From contig NZ_NNBJ01000002.1 in assembly GCF_002803085.1 (NCBI RefSeq), forward strand, positions 577,023 to 641,022: DNA of 64,000 nt. Reading direction: 5' to 3'. The notes below the pieces were generated by a model. That model was not told the origin of the DNA, made no database searches, and saw only the letters and a program-made list of their open reading frames with translations. Of the stretch, positions 9,453 through 18,013 are shown piece after piece (the stretch's first letter is position 1; every line of letters starts with the position of its first letter). The stretch comes from Streptomyces sp. CB01201 (GTDB taxonomy: Bacteria > Actinomycetota > Actinomycetes > Streptomycetales > Streptomycetaceae). The position numbers and the translations under genes are program-made.

Positions 9453-9491
9453 CCTTGAACATGTTCAAGGAGTTGATTGGGAGCGACTCTA
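9453..9491 (-). promoter_or_regulatory. 18-bp palindrome downstream of a TAGAGT -10 in the PBP leader
   Basis: CCTTGAACATGTTCAAGG (9453-9470) is a perfect palindrome 35 bp upstream of the PBP start codon. On the minus strand a TAGAGT -10 hexamer (9486-9491) lies just upstream, placing the palindrome at roughly +9 to +26 of a predicted transcript. It could be an operator or an RNA hairpin. No clear -35 is seen. Confidence 0.5.
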
Positions 9492-9552
9492 CGGGACAGG
9501 AGTGACAGCGGGTCTCGCAGTTGTCCGAACGGTTACCGGAACGCGACCGGCC

Positions 9553-11328
9553 TCACACCCAGCTGTCCAGCCACATCCGGCTGCGCCAGGAGTCCAGCGG
9601 GATGGGCGTACCGGTGTAGATGGGCCAGAAGTACACGAAGTTCCAGATGATGAGCAGCACGAGCACGCCGGCCCCGATCGACCCGACCGCGCGCCGCCGT
9701 TCCCCGGAGCCCGGTGGCCCGATGATCGCGCCGACCATCATCGCCACCGCGAGACACAGGAACGGCACGAAGACGACCGCGTAGAAGAAGAAGATCGTCC
9801 GCTCCTGGTACAGGAACCAGGGCAGGTATCCGGCCGCGATGCCGCAGGCGATCGCGCCCGCCCGCCAGTCGCGCCGGAAGATCCAGCGCCACAGGACGTA
9901 CAGGAGGGCGAAGCAGGCGGCCCACCACAGGAGCGGAGTGCCGAGCGCCAGGACCTCGGCGGCGCACTTGCCGCCCGCGTCCGAGGGGCAGCCGTCGGTG
10001 CCGGGGCCGGGGCTCTCGTAGTAGTACGAGACCGGCCGGCCGAGGACCAGCCAGCTCCACGGGTTCGACTGGTAGGTGTGGCCCTCGGTGAGGCCGACAT
10101 GGAAGCTGTAGACCTCGGTCTCGTAGTGCCAGAAGCTGCGCAGCGAGGCCGGCACCCAGCTCAGGTCGAACTGCGGCAGATGGTTGATCGTGCCGATGAC
10201 CGGGAGCTTGATGTGGTCGGGGGACAGGCCCGCGCGGCCGTCCGCCCAGTGCCGCCCGTACCCCTTGTCGGTGGCGAACCAGCCCGTCCACGACACCATG
10301 TACGTGGCGATCGCCACCGGCACCGTGGACACGAACGCCCAGAACGCGTCCCGGCGGAGCACCGCCCGGTAGGGGCTGACCGCGCCCGCCGTGCGCCGCG
10401 CGCCCACGTCCCACAGGACGGCCATCACACAGAAGAAGACCAGGATGTACAGGCCGTTCCACTTGGTGCCGCAGGCCAGGCCCAGCATGATCCCGGCGCC
10501 GATCCGCCAGGGCCGCCAGCCGAACCGCAGACTCGCCGCGATCCCGGCGTCCGGGCGCAGCTGCCCGTCCTCGCCCTCGGGCAGCGCGGCCGCGAGCCTG
10601 GCTCTCGTACGGTCGCGGTCGACCAGGAGGCAGCCGAAGGCGGCCACGACGAAGAACATGACGACCGTGTCGAGCAGCGCGGTGCGGCTCATCACGAAGT
10701 GCAGCCCGTCGACCGCGAGCAGCGCGCCCGCCAGGCAGCCCAGGAACGTCGAGCGGAACAGGCGCCGCCCGATCCGGCAGATCAGCAGCACCGACAGGGT
10801 GCCGAGCACGGCGACCATGAAGCGCCAGCCGAACGGCGTGAAGCCGAACATCTTCTCGCCGATGCCGATCAGGTACTTGCCGACCGGCGGATGCACCACG
10901 TAACCCGGTGCGGTGGGCACCGAGATGAGGTCCGGGTTGGCGAGGATCGACTTGTCGATGTCCTTCGGCCAGTCGCCCTCGTAGCCGTGGTTGATGAGCG
11001 CCCAGGCGTCCTTGGCGTAGTACGTCTCGTCGAATATCACCGCGTGCGGGGAGCCCAGGTGCCAGAACCGCATCAGGCCCGCGACCAGGGTCACCAGGAG
11101 CGGCCCGACCCACGCCGACCAGCGCACGATGCGCGCCGCCGCCTCCGGTCCGATGCCCAGCACCGTCCACAGCTGCCCGGCGGGCTTGGCGAAGGGCGGC
11201 ACCAGGCGCTCGCGCAGCCCGCTTCTCGGCCGCACGACATGGCCGAACCGGCGCATGCGGTGCGCCCAGGAGGGCGGCTCGTCCCCGGCTTCGTGGCCCG
11301 GAAGGGTCGGTGGCGCAGTACTGGTCAC
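9553..11328 (-). CDS. pmt: Protein O-mannosyltransferase (dolichyl-phosphate-mannose type)
   Basis: 591-residue GT39 enzyme. It transfers mannose from polyprenyl-phosphomannose to Ser/Thr of secreted proteins. The catalytic luminal-loop signature is present: MRFWHLGSPHAVIFDETYYAKDAW (around residue 85-110, Asp-Glu pair). Ten or more hydrophobic helices and the C-terminal PMT_4TMC region (ending LDSWRSRMWLDSW) follow. GTG 11328 is chosen because the homologous sequence starts there; it is probably leaderless (TACGAT 6 nt upstream). In S. coelicolor Pmt glycosylates PstS and is needed for phage phiC31 infection (from memory). Confidence 0.92.
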   Translation of the reverse strand: MTSTAPPTLPGHEAGDEPPSWAHRMRRFGHVVRPRSGLRERLVPPFAKPAGQLWTVLGIGPEAAARIVRWSAWVGPLLVTLVAGLMRFWHLGSPHAVIFDETYYAKDAWALINHGYEGDWPKDIDKSILANPDLISVPTAPGYVVHPPVGKYLIGIGEKMFGFTPFGWRFMVAVLGTLSVLLICRIGRRLFRSTFLGCLAGALLAVDGLHFVMSRTALLDTVVMFFVVAAFGCLLVDRDRTRARLAAALPEGEDGQLRPDAGIAASLRFGWRPWRIGAGIMLGLACGTKWNGLYILVFFCVMAVLWDVGARRTAGAVSPYRAVLRRDAFWAFVSTVPVAIATYMVSWTGWFATDKGYGRHWADGRAGLSPDHIKLPVIGTINHLPQFDLSWVPASLRSFWHYETEVYSFHVGLTEGHTYQSNPWSWLVLGRPVSYYYESPGPGTDGCPSDAGGKCAAEVLALGTPLLWWAACFALLYVLWRWIFRRDWRAGAIACGIAAGYLPWFLYQERTIFFFYAVVFVPFLCLAVAMMVGAIIGPPGSGERRRAVGSIGAGVLVLLIIWNFVYFWPIYTGTPIPLDSWRSRMWLDSWV

Positions 11329-11334
11329 CGCGCC

Positions 11335-11340
11335 ATCGTA
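11335..11340 (-). promoter_or_regulatory. Leaderless-type -10 for pmt
   Basis: TACGAT on the minus strand ends 6 nt before the GTG of pmt, and no Shine-Dalgarno is present. That spacing is typical of leaderless transcripts in actinomycetes. No good -35 is visible. Confidence 0.45.
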
Positions 11341-11413
11341 GGGAACTCGCCTATGGGAGTCCCGTGGCCGGGCCCGGCGGCCTCCGCCCCGGCGGGCTGC
11401 GAGGATGGTCGGC

Positions 11414-12292
11414 GTGACCGGAACACTCGTACTCGCAGGCACCCCCATCGGCGACACCGCGGACGCCCCGCCCCGGCTCGCCGCCGAACTGGAGCGGGCC
11501 GACGTCGTCGCCGCCGAGGACACCAGGCGTCTGCGCCGCCTCACCCAGGCGCTCGGCGTGCACACCACGGGCCGGGTCGTGTCCTACTTCGAGGGCAACG
11601 AGTCGGCGCGCACCCCCGAGCTGGTCGAGGCGCTCGAAGGCGGCGCCCGGGTGCTGCTCGTCACCGACGCGGGCATGCCCTCGGTCTCCGATCCCGGCTA
11701 CCGCCTGGTCGCGGCCTGTGTCGAGAAGGACATCAAGGTCACGGCGGTGCCGGGCCCCTCCGCCGTGCTCACCGCGCTGGCCCTGTCCGGGCTGCCGGTG
11801 GACCGCTTCTGCTTCGAGGGCTTCCTGCCGCGCAAGGCCGGCGAACGCCTCGGGCGGCTGCGCGAGGTCGCCGGGGAGCGGCGCACCCTCGTCTACTTCG
11901 AGGCCCCGCACCGCCTCGACGACACCCTCGCCGCGATGGCCGAGGTGTTCGGCGCCGAGCGGCGCGCCGCGGTGTGCCGGGAGCTGACCAAGACGTACGA
12001 GGAGGTCAAGCGCGGCCCCCTGAAGGACCTCGCGGTGTGGGCGGCCGAGGGGGTGCGCGGCGAGATCACCGTCGTGGTCGAGGGCGCGCCCGACAGCGGG
12101 CCCGCCGACCTGGACGCGGCCGAGCTGGTGCGGCGCGTGCAGGTGCGGGAGGAGGCGGGGGAGCGGCGCAAGGAGGCCATCGCGGCCGTCGCCGTCGAGA
12201 CCGGTCTACCCAAGCGGGACGTCTTCGACGCGGTGGTCGCGGCAAAGAACGCGGCACGTCAGAGCCCCGCGGACGGTAAAGGACTATCGTAA
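11414..12292 (+). CDS. rsmI: 16S rRNA (cytidine1402-2'-O)-methyltransferase
   Basis: 292-residue tetrapyrrole-methylase-fold enzyme that 2'-O-methylates C1402 of 16S rRNA using SAM. Characteristic motifs: VLAGTPIGD at the N-terminus (usually GTPIGN), ADVVAAEDTRR, YFEGNE, LVTDAGMPSVSDPGYRLV and VPGPSAVLTALALSGLP. GTG 11414 has GAGGA 8 nt upstream; the in-frame ATG at 11405 lies inside that signal and is disfavoured. It is divergent from pmt. In relatives metG follows in this area; here a zinc-ribbon gene and tatD come next instead. Confidence 0.93.
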   Translation: MTGTLVLAGTPIGDTADAPPRLAAELERADVVAAEDTRRLRRLTQALGVHTTGRVVSYFEGNESARTPELVEALEGGARVLLVTDAGMPSVSDPGYRLVAACVEKDIKVTAVPGPSAVLTALALSGLPVDRFCFEGFLPRKAGERLGRLREVAGERRTLVYFEAPHRLDDTLAAMAEVFGAERRAAVCRELTKTYEEVKRGPLKDLAVWAAEGVRGEITVVVEGAPDSGPADLDAAELVRRVQVREEAGERRKEAIAAVAVETGLPKRDVFDAVVAAKNAARQSPADGKGLS

Positions 12293-12393
12293 AAAGTAAA
12301 ACGCAGGCCGCGCACCGGGGCAGGGAAATGCACGCAGCCCTAGGAAAGGCCAAGACCGCGCCAACTCTCGACAGCACCTGATGCGTTTTGGCA

Positions 12394-12472
12394 GCGAAAG
12401 GCGTCTCCTGGATCGGGGGACCTTTCGCCCCCGCTCGTAAGAGCGCTCGCAAGAGCTTGTCCAGCGGACAAG
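12394..12472 (+). promoter_or_regulatory. Highly structured leader RNA: four consecutive hairpins before a Shine-Dalgarno
   Basis: Stem GCGAAAGG (12394-12401) pairs with CCTTTCGC (12421-12428). Next come two adjacent 12-nt hairpins with identical GCTC/GAGC stems and GNRA tetraloops: GTAA (12433-12444) and GCAA (12445-12456). A fourth stem CTTGTCC (12456-12462)/GGACAAG (12466-12472) ends in the GAGGAG ribosome-binding site at 12472-12477. It does not match a riboswitch class I recognise. Confidence 0.55.
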
Positions 12473-12484
12473 AGGAGCCGGCAC

Positions 12485-12847
12485 ATGAGTGAGATCGCTG
12501 AGACCACGGCACACGAGGCGTACGCCTTCGCGTGCATGCGGTGCGGATACGGCTGGGAACAGGCGTACGAAATAGAGCACCACGTAGACGCCTCCGGCCA
12601 GGCATTCGTCATATACAAGGCCAACGGCGACCGGGTGCCTTCCCCGCTGTCCGCCCCGACCTGCCTCAACTGCGGCGGACACGTGGTGCGCATCATGCGC
12701 GCCGGGCGGGTGTCCTCCGCGCAGCAGGTCCAGCACCGCGCGTCCGCCCCGGCCCAGCCCGGACCCCAGGACGCGGCCGACGCCACCGTGAAGCCGGAGC
12801 ACCACTGGCACCTGTCCGACCTCCTGCACCCCTTCCACCGCAAGTAG
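12485..12847 (+). CDS. Small conserved protein with a CxxC-CxxC zinc-ribbon
   Basis: 120 residues with two cysteine knuckles: CMRC (Cys17, Cys20) and CLNC (Cys60, Cys63), the spacing of a single zinc-ribbon. The C-terminal 40 residues are Ala/Pro/Gln-rich and end His-rich (EHHWHLSDLLHPFHRK), which could add metal ligands. No transmembrane segment or enzyme motif is visible. GAGGAG lies 7 nt before the ATG. I do not recognise a function. The unusually long structured leader suggests post-transcriptional control, perhaps in response to metal or ribosome state, which is inference only. Confidence 0.75.
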   Translation: MSEIAETTAHEAYAFACMRCGYGWEQAYEIEHHVDASGQAFVIYKANGDRVPSPLSAPTCLNCGGHVVRIMRAGRVSSAQQVQHRASAPAQPGPQDAADATVKPEHHWHLSDLLHPFHRK

Positions 12848-12892
12848 GCACCAGGGCGCAGGGGGCACGTGCCCTTTCGTAGGATCGGCGGC

Positions 12893-13768
12893 ATGAGTGC
12901 CGCCAAGAAGGACGCCCCGCCCCCGCTGCCCGAACCCCTCGGCGTGGCGGTGGCCGATTCGCACACCCACCTGGACATGCAGGACGGCACGGTCGAACAG
13001 GCCCTGGAAAAGGCCGCGGCCGTCGGCGTCACCACTGTGGTCCAGGTGGGCTGCGACGTGAAGGGCTCCCAATGGGCCGCGGACACCGCCGAGGCGTACG
13101 CGGCCGTCCACGCGGCCGTCGCCCTGCACCCCAACGATGCGCCCCGGATCGTCCACGGGGATCCGGACGGATGGTCGCGCCAGGGCGCGCGCGGCCCCGG
13201 CGGCGAAGGGGCCCTGGACGAGGCCCTCGCCGAGATCGAGCGCCTCGCCGCGCTGCCGTGGGTCAAGGCCGTCGGCGAGACCGGCCTCGACCACTTCCGG
13301 ACCGGGCCCGAGGGCAAGGGCGCCCAGGAGCGGTCGTTCCGGGCGCACATCGAGATCGCCAAGCGCCACAACAAGGCGCTCGTCATCCACGATCGCGAGG
13401 CGCACGCCGATGTGCTGCGTATTCTGCGCGAGGAAGGCGCCCCCGAACGGACCGTCTTCCACTGTTATTCCGGCGACGCGGAAATGGCCGAACTCTGCGC
13501 CGAATACGGGTACTTCATGTCCTTCGCGGGAAACGTGACCTTCAAGAACGCCCAGCCGCTGCGGGACGCTCTCGCGGTCGCCCCGCAAGAACTCGTTCTC
13601 GTCGAGACGGATGCGCCGTTCCTCACGCCGGCGCCGTACCGCGGACGGCCCAATGCGCCGTATCTCATTCCGGTCACGGTACGCGCCATGGCCGCCGTCA
13701 AGGGCGTGCACGAAGACGTGCTGGCCGCGGCGATCGCCGACAACACCGCGCGGGCGTTTGATTACTGA
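12893..13768 (+). CDS. tatD: TatD family metal-dependent deoxyribonuclease
   Basis: 291-residue TIM-barrel hydrolase. Metal-binding motifs are all present: SHTHLDM at the N-terminus, AVGETGLDHF (catalytic Glu), VIHDREAHAD, FHCYSGD and ETDAPFLTP (C-terminal Asp). TatD proteins act as Mg2+-dependent 3'-5' exonucleases in DNA repair or turnover. ATG 12893 has AGGA 8 nt upstream; the upstream in-frame ATG at 12869 lacks a signal. It precedes rpfB, the order also seen around metG-tatD-rpf-ksgA in other actinobacteria. Confidence 0.92.
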   Translation: MSAAKKDAPPPLPEPLGVAVADSHTHLDMQDGTVEQALEKAAAVGVTTVVQVGCDVKGSQWAADTAEAYAAVHAAVALHPNDAPRIVHGDPDGWSRQGARGPGGEGALDEALAEIERLAALPWVKAVGETGLDHFRTGPEGKGAQERSFRAHIEIAKRHNKALVIHDREAHADVLRILREEGAPERTVFHCYSGDAEMAELCAEYGYFMSFAGNVTFKNAQPLRDALAVAPQELVLVETDAPFLTPAPYRGRPNAPYLIPVTVRAMAAVKGVHEDVLAAAIADNTARAFDY

Positions 13769-13848
13769 GCGATAACGAATCCGGCCCTTCGGCGCCGTTC
13801 GGCGGTGGCGCGCAGGGTAATGCCACGACACTGCGTAGTCGAGTCGCT

Positions 13849-13877
13849 TTGGAGAGTGACCGTCCCTCCGCTAATGT
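13849..13877 (+). promoter_or_regulatory. Candidate promoter of rpfB-ksgA
   Basis: TTGGAG (13849-13854) and TAATGT (13872-13877) are separated by 17 bp, 37 bp before the rpfB GTG. Both match the vegetative consensus only partly. Confidence 0.4.
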
Positions 13878-13913
13878 CCCGGCCCGCACCACCGGACCGG
13901 ACCCTGGAGCGTC

Positions 13914-15245
13914 GTGAGCAATTCGCAGGGCAGTCACCGTGCCGCACGCGGCGGCCACCGCGCCGCCACCGTCACGGCGCCGCCTCCCTACGCCACCGCG
14001 TACGCCGACCACGAGACCCGGACCGCGCCCGTGGCCCCCGTCCCCGAGCCGCGTGGCCCCGAAGCGTTCCAGCCGGCACCCCCTCCGGACGCGGACGGCG
14101 GCGGGCGGGCCGGGGCGCGCCGGGCGGCGCGGCGCCGCAAGTCGTCGGGCGGCCCCGACAAGCTGCGCCGGCTCATCCCGCAGGCCCTGGTCGTCGCGTT
14201 CCTGGCCGGCGGCACCTCCGCGTTCCTGGTCACCGACAAGGCGGTCAAACTCACCGTCGACGGCGTGCCCCGCACCATGCACACCTTCGCCGGCAGTGTC
14301 GAGGAGCTCCTCGCCGACGAACACGTACCGGTCGGCACGCACGACATCGTGGCGCCCGGCCCCGACGCCGCACTGGCCGGCGGCGACGAGGTCGTGGTCC
14401 GCTACGGCCGCCCGGTCCAGCTCACCCTCGACGGACAGCGCCGCCAGGTGTGGACGACGGCCCGCACCGTCGAGGGCGCCCTGCGCCAGCTCGGGGTGCG
14501 CGCCGAGGGCGCCTATCTGTCGGCGTCCCGCTCCTCGGAGATCGGCCGCGCGGGCCTCGCCCTGGACGTACGCACCGAACGCTCGGTGACCTTCCTCGCG
14601 GACGGCCGCGAACGCACCCTGCGCACCAACGCGGCCACCGTCGCCGAGGCGCTCCAGGAGGCCGGGATCTCCCTCCAGGGCCAGGACACCACGTCCGTGC
14701 CCGGCGCCTCCTTCCCGCGCGACGGGCAGACGGTCACCGTGATGCGGATCAGCGGCACCAAGGAGGTGCGCGAGGAGCCCATCCCGTTCAAGGTCGAGAA
14801 GACCAAGGACGCGACGCTCTTCGCGGGCACCCAGGTCGTGGTCCGGCAGGGCGAGAAGGGCGCCCGCAAGGTCACGTACGCGCTGCGGACCGTCAACGGC
14901 GTCAAGCAGAAGCCGAAGAAGATCGCCGAGGAGGTCGTCCGCGCGCCGGTCACCCAGCAGATCAGGATCGGCACCAAGGCACTGCCGTCCTCGGTGGGCG
15001 GCGCCGAGCACCTCAACTGGAGCGGCCTGGCCCACTGCGAGTCCGGCGGCCGGCCCGCCGCCCTCGACCCGTCGGGCACCTACGGCGGGCTCTACCAGTT
15101 CGACCCCGGCACCTGGCACGCGCTCGGCGGCAGCGGGCGGGCCGAGCAGGCACCGGCCGCCGAGCAGACGTTCCGGGCGAAGAAGCTCTTCGTGAGCCGG
15201 GGGGCGAGCCCGTGGCCGCACTGCGGCCGTAGGCTGTATCGGTGA
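13914..15245 (+). CDS. rpfB: Resuscitation-promoting factor RpfB
   Basis: 443-residue cell-wall lytic enzyme that stimulates germination and regrowth. Order of parts: Pro/Ala-rich cytoplasmic tail, one membrane anchor (about 86-106, [13 protein letters not shown]), three DUF348 repeats (about 108-270), a G5 domain (about 275-352) and a lysozyme-like Rpf domain (368-443). The catalytic glutamate is Glu376 in [22 protein letters not shown] and SPWPHC complete the domain. The architecture equals M. tuberculosis RpfB and S. coelicolor RpfB. GTG 13914 has GGAG 4 nt upstream; its stop overlaps ksgA by 4 nt. Confidence 0.95.
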   Translation: MSNSQGSHRAARGGHRAATVTAPPPYATAYADHETRTAPVAPVPEPRGPEAFQPAPPPDADGGGRAGARRAARRRKSSGGPDKLRRLIPQALVVAFLAGGTSAFLVTDKAVKLTVDGVPRTMHTFAGSVEELLADEHVPVGTHDIVAPGPDAALAGGDEVVVRYGRPVQLTLDGQRRQVWTTARTVEGALRQLGVRAEGAYLSASRSSEIGRAGLALDVRTERSVTFLADGRERTLRTNAATVAEALQEAGISLQGQDTTSVPGASFPRDGQTVTVMRISGTKEVREEPIPFKVEKTKDATLFAGTQVVVRQGEKGARKVTYALRTVNGVKQKPKKIAEEVVRAPVTQQIRIGTKALPSSVGGAEHLNWSGLAHCESGGRPAALDPSGTYGGLYQFDPGTWHALGGSGRAEQAPAAEQTFRAKKLFVSRGASPWPHCGRRLYR

Positions 15246-16105
15246 GCACCACTGAGCCCGACGCACTCCTTACCCCCGCCGATGTCCGCGAACTGGCCGC
15301 AGCGCTTGGCGTACGCCCCACCAAGCAGCGCGGCCAGAACTTCGTCATCGACGCCAACACGGTCCGCCGGATCGTGCGGACCGCCGAGGTCCGCCCCGAC
15401 GACGTCGCGGTCGAGGTGGGACCGGGTCTGGGCTCGCTGACGCTCGCGCTCCTGGAGGCGGCGGACCGGGTGGTGGCCGTCGAGATCGACGACGTGCTCG
15501 CGGCGGCGCTGCCCGCGACGATCGAGGCGCGGATGCCCGCGCGGGCCGACCGCTTCGCGCTGGTCCACTCCGACGCGATGCTCGTCCAGGACCTGCCGGG
15601 CCCGGCCCCCACGGCCCTGGTCGCGAACCTCCCGTACAACGTGGCCGTCCCGGTCCTCCTCCACATGCTGGACCGCTTCCCGAGCATCGAGCGCACCCTG
15701 GTCATGGTCCAGGCGGAGGTCGCCGACCGGCTCGCGGCGAAGCCGGGCAACAAGGTGTACGGGGTGCCGTCGGTCAAGGCGAACTGGTACGCCGACGTCA
15801 AGCGGGCCGGATCGATCGGGCGGAACGTGTTCTGGCCCGCGCCGAACGTCGACTCCGGGCTCGTCTCGCTGGTCCGCCGCGCGGCCCCGGTGGAGACGAC
15901 CGCCGCCAAGGCGGAGGTGTTCGCGGTGGTCGACGCGGCGTTCGCGCAGCGCCGCAAGACCCTGCGGGCCGCGCTGTCCGGGTGGGCGGGCTCGCCCGCG
16001 GCGGCCGAGGCGGCCCTGGTCGCGGCCGGGGTGTCGCCCCAGGCGCGGGGCGAGGCGCTGACGGTGGAGGAGTTCGCGGCGATCGCTGAGCACCGGCCGA
16101 GCTGA
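15242..16105 (+). CDS. rsmA: 16S rRNA dimethyladenosine transferase
   Basis: KsgA/RsmA, 287 residues: dimethylates A1518 and A1519 of 16S rRNA with SAM. Motifs: [34 protein letters not shown] (SAM loop), [18 protein letters not shown] (the NLPY catalytic motif), [12 protein letters not shown] and [13 protein letters not shown] 15242 overlaps the rpfB stop (GTGA), so both come from one transcript. ispE follows after a terminator-like palindrome, unlike the tight ksgA-ispE coupling in some genomes. Confidence 0.95.
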   Translation: MSTTEPDALLTPADVRELAAALGVRPTKQRGQNFVIDANTVRRIVRTAEVRPDDVAVEVGPGLGSLTLALLEAADRVVAVEIDDVLAAALPATIEARMPARADRFALVHSDAMLVQDLPGPAPTALVANLPYNVAVPVLLHMLDRFPSIERTLVMVQAEVADRLAAKPGNKVYGVPSVKANWYADVKRAGSIGRNVFWPAPNVDSGLVSLVRRAAPVETTAAKAEVFAVVDAAFAQRRKTLRAALSGWAGSPAAAEAALVAAGVSPQARGEALTVEEFAAIAEHRPS

Positions 16106-16155
16106 CGGTCGCCTGGGCCCCCTTCAGTTCGGCTGCGGGCCGTGCGTGGCTGGTC

Positions 16156-16175
16156 GCGCAGTTCCCCGCGCCCCT
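16156..16175 (+). repeat. Single copy of the dispersed GCGCAGTTCC(C/T)CGCGCCCCT repeat
   Basis: GCGCAGTTCCCCGCGCCCCT lies directly before the ksgA terminator palindrome, preceded by GCGGGCCGTGCGTGGCTGGT as in the other family copies. Confidence 0.85.
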
Positions 16176-16176
16176 G

Positions 16177-16206
16177 AATGCCCGGTGCGGGCCCGCACCG
16201 GGCATT
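16177..16206. terminator. 30-bp perfect palindrome after ksgA
   Basis: AATGCCCGGTGCGGG (16177-16191) is followed at once by its complement (16192-16206). It sits 71 bp after the ksgA stop and ahead of ispE; probable terminator. Confidence 0.75.
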
Positions 16207-16368
16207 TCAGCCCGTCATGGGGGTCCCCCCTGTCCCTGGAGGCCTTGGGGGAGTTCGAGGACGAGCGCCCTTGAGGCGCGAACGGGGTCCGGGGCGGAGC
16301 CGAGGGCAGTTCAACCCCCCGGGGTGGGGGAAAATGGGGGCGCCCCAGCCGAAGGAGCCCCGCCCCCC

Positions 16369-17271
16369 GTGAGCCCCCGCACCGTCACCGTCCGCGTCCC
16401 CGCCAAGGTCAACACGCAGCTGAGCGTGGGCCCCGCCCGCCCGGACGGCTTCCACGACCTCGCCAACGTCTTCCTGGCGGTCGCCCTCCACGACACCGTC
16501 ACGGTCACCCCCGCCGACGAACTCCGCATCACCTGCACAGGACCGGACGCCGCCCAGGTCCCCCTGGACCGTACGAACCTGGCCGCCCGCGCCGCGGAAC
16601 TGCTCGCCGCACGCCACGGCATCCAGCCCCATGTGCACATCCACATCGACAAGGACATCCCCGTCGCGGGCGGCATGGCCGGCGGCAGCGCGGACGCCGC
16701 GGGCGCGCTCCTGGCCTGCGACACGCTGTGGGGTACGGGAGCGAGCCAGGGCCAACTCCTCGACATCTGCGCCGAGTTGGGCAGCGACGTCCCCTTCGGC
16801 CTGGTCGGCGGCGCGGCGCTCGGCACCGGGCGCGGCGAGAAGCTCACCGCGCTGGAGGTCGGCGGCACCTTCCACTGGGTGTTCGCGGTCGCCGACGGCG
16901 GGCTCTCCACCCCGGCCGTCTACCGCGAGTTCGACCGCCTCACCCCGGACGCCCCCGAACCCGCCGCCGCCCCGGCCCTGCTCGACGCGCTGCGCACCGG
17001 CGACGCCAAGGCTCTCGCGGCCACCCTCGCCAACGACCTCCAGGCCGCCGCGCTCTCGCTGCGCCCCTCGCTCGCGGACACCCTCGCGGCGGGCACGGCG
17101 GCGGGCGCGCTCGCCGCCCTGGTCTCGGGCTCGGGCCCGACCACGGCCTTCCTGTGCGCGGACGCCGAAGCGGCCCACCAGGTGGCCGCCGCCCTCACCG
17201 ACTCCGGCACCTGCCGCACCGCCCGCGCGACCACGTCCCCGGCCCCGGGGGCGACGGTGCTGACGGACTGA
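16369..17271 (+). CDS. ispE: 4-diphosphocytidyl-2-C-methyl-D-erythritol kinase
   Basis: GHMP kinase of the MEP isoprenoid pathway, 300 residues; phosphorylates CDP-methylerythritol. Motifs: RVPAKVNTQLSVG, RPDGFHDLANVF, the ATP loop PVAGGMAGGSADAAGALLA, GSDVPFGLVGG and LVSGSGPTTAFL. GTG 16369 gives the family N-terminus (SPRTVTVRVPAKVN) with AAGGAG 11 nt upstream; the ATG at 16334 region reading is not in keeping with the family. It is separated from ksgA by a repeat and a terminator, so it has its own promoter. Confidence 0.94.
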   Translation: MSPRTVTVRVPAKVNTQLSVGPARPDGFHDLANVFLAVALHDTVTVTPADELRITCTGPDAAQVPLDRTNLAARAAELLAARHGIQPHVHIHIDKDIPVAGGMAGGSADAAGALLACDTLWGTGASQGQLLDICAELGSDVPFGLVGGAALGTGRGEKLTALEVGGTFHWVFAVADGGLSTPAVYREFDRLTPDAPEPAAAPALLDALRTGDAKALAATLANDLQAAALSLRPSLADTLAAGTAAGALAALVSGSGPTTAFLCADAEAAHQVAAALTDSGTCRTARATTSPAPGATVLTD

Positions 17272-17272
17272 G

Positions 17273-17872
17273 TCAGAGCTCGTCGATCGCGGTGAGGTCG
17301 ACCTCGATGGCGTACGGCTTACCCACCTTGAGCTGCTCGCGCTGCAAGCCCATGTGGACGTACGCGTGCGTCATCGGGTCGAGCTCGTAGACGTGAACCA
17401 CCGGCCGAATGTCGTCCGCACCGCCCCGCTCCACCCGCCAGTAGTTCGGGATGCCGGCGGCGGCGTACTTCATCGGCTTGGTCGTGCGGTCCCGGGACTC
17501 GGATTCCGGTGACACGACCTCGACGGCCAGCAGGACGTCCTCCGCCTCGAAGCGGGTCAGATCCGGCCCGCTGATCGAGGAGGCATGGACCACACTGATG
17601 TCCGGCTCGGGAACGTTCTGCCGGTCGAGCACCACGGCCATCTCCCGTACGACCTTCAGCTCCGGCGGCAGGGCTTGGCGAATGCCCTTCATCAGTAGCT
17701 CCATCACGAGGAAGTGGAAGTATCGCTGCGGGCTCACAATGATCAGGCTCCCGTCGATCAACTCGGTGTGAGACGGGAGATCGGGCAGCGTGAACAGGTC
17801 GTCCACGGTGTAGCCGTCCAGGGGCGGCACAGGCCACGACTGGCGGTGCTCCACGGACTTGGCGGCGGTCAT
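17273..17872 (-). CDS. Uma2 family (DUF820) PD-(D/E)XK nuclease-like protein
   Basis: 199 residues. The nuclease-fold core can be followed: HTELIDGSLIIVSP, EPDISVVH (Asp in PDI/V), LLAVEVVSPESESRDRTTKPMKYAAAGIPNYWRVE (Glu and the downstream Lys). Uma2 proteins are common and often multicopy in Streptomyces; their role is unknown. The ATG at 17872 follows GAGG by 4 nt; ATG codons slightly upstream are possible. It converges with ispE with a 1-bp gap. Confidence 0.85.
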   Translation of the reverse strand: MTAAKSVEHRQSWPVPPLDGYTVDDLFTLPDLPSHTELIDGSLIIVSPQRYFHFLVMELLMKGIRQALPPELKVVREMAVVLDRQNVPEPDISVVHASSISGPDLTRFEAEDVLLAVEVVSPESESRDRTTKPMKYAAAGIPNYWRVERGGADDIRPVVHVYELDPMTHAYVHMGLQREQLKVGKPYAIEVDLTAIDEL

Positions 17873-18013
17873 GGTTCCTCCCATGGACGGGATTCTCGGG
17901 CCTGCCCGTCCACGGTAGCCGCCGCTTTCCGATCTCGTCACTACGAAGGGTGACGAGGGGATGGCGTGTTCGGGAGGGGCTCGCCCGAGCGGTGTCCGGG
18001 CGCCGCCCGCCCG

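Noticed and set aside
9453..9470. LexA/SOS box
   Set aside because: The GAAC and GTTC arms are 2 bp apart; the actinobacterial SOS box has 4 bp between them.
13769..13913. c-di-AMP (ydaO) riboswitch before rpfB, as known for some rpf genes
   Set aside because: The gap is only 145 bp, holds a candidate promoter near its end, and does not show the conserved ydaO core.
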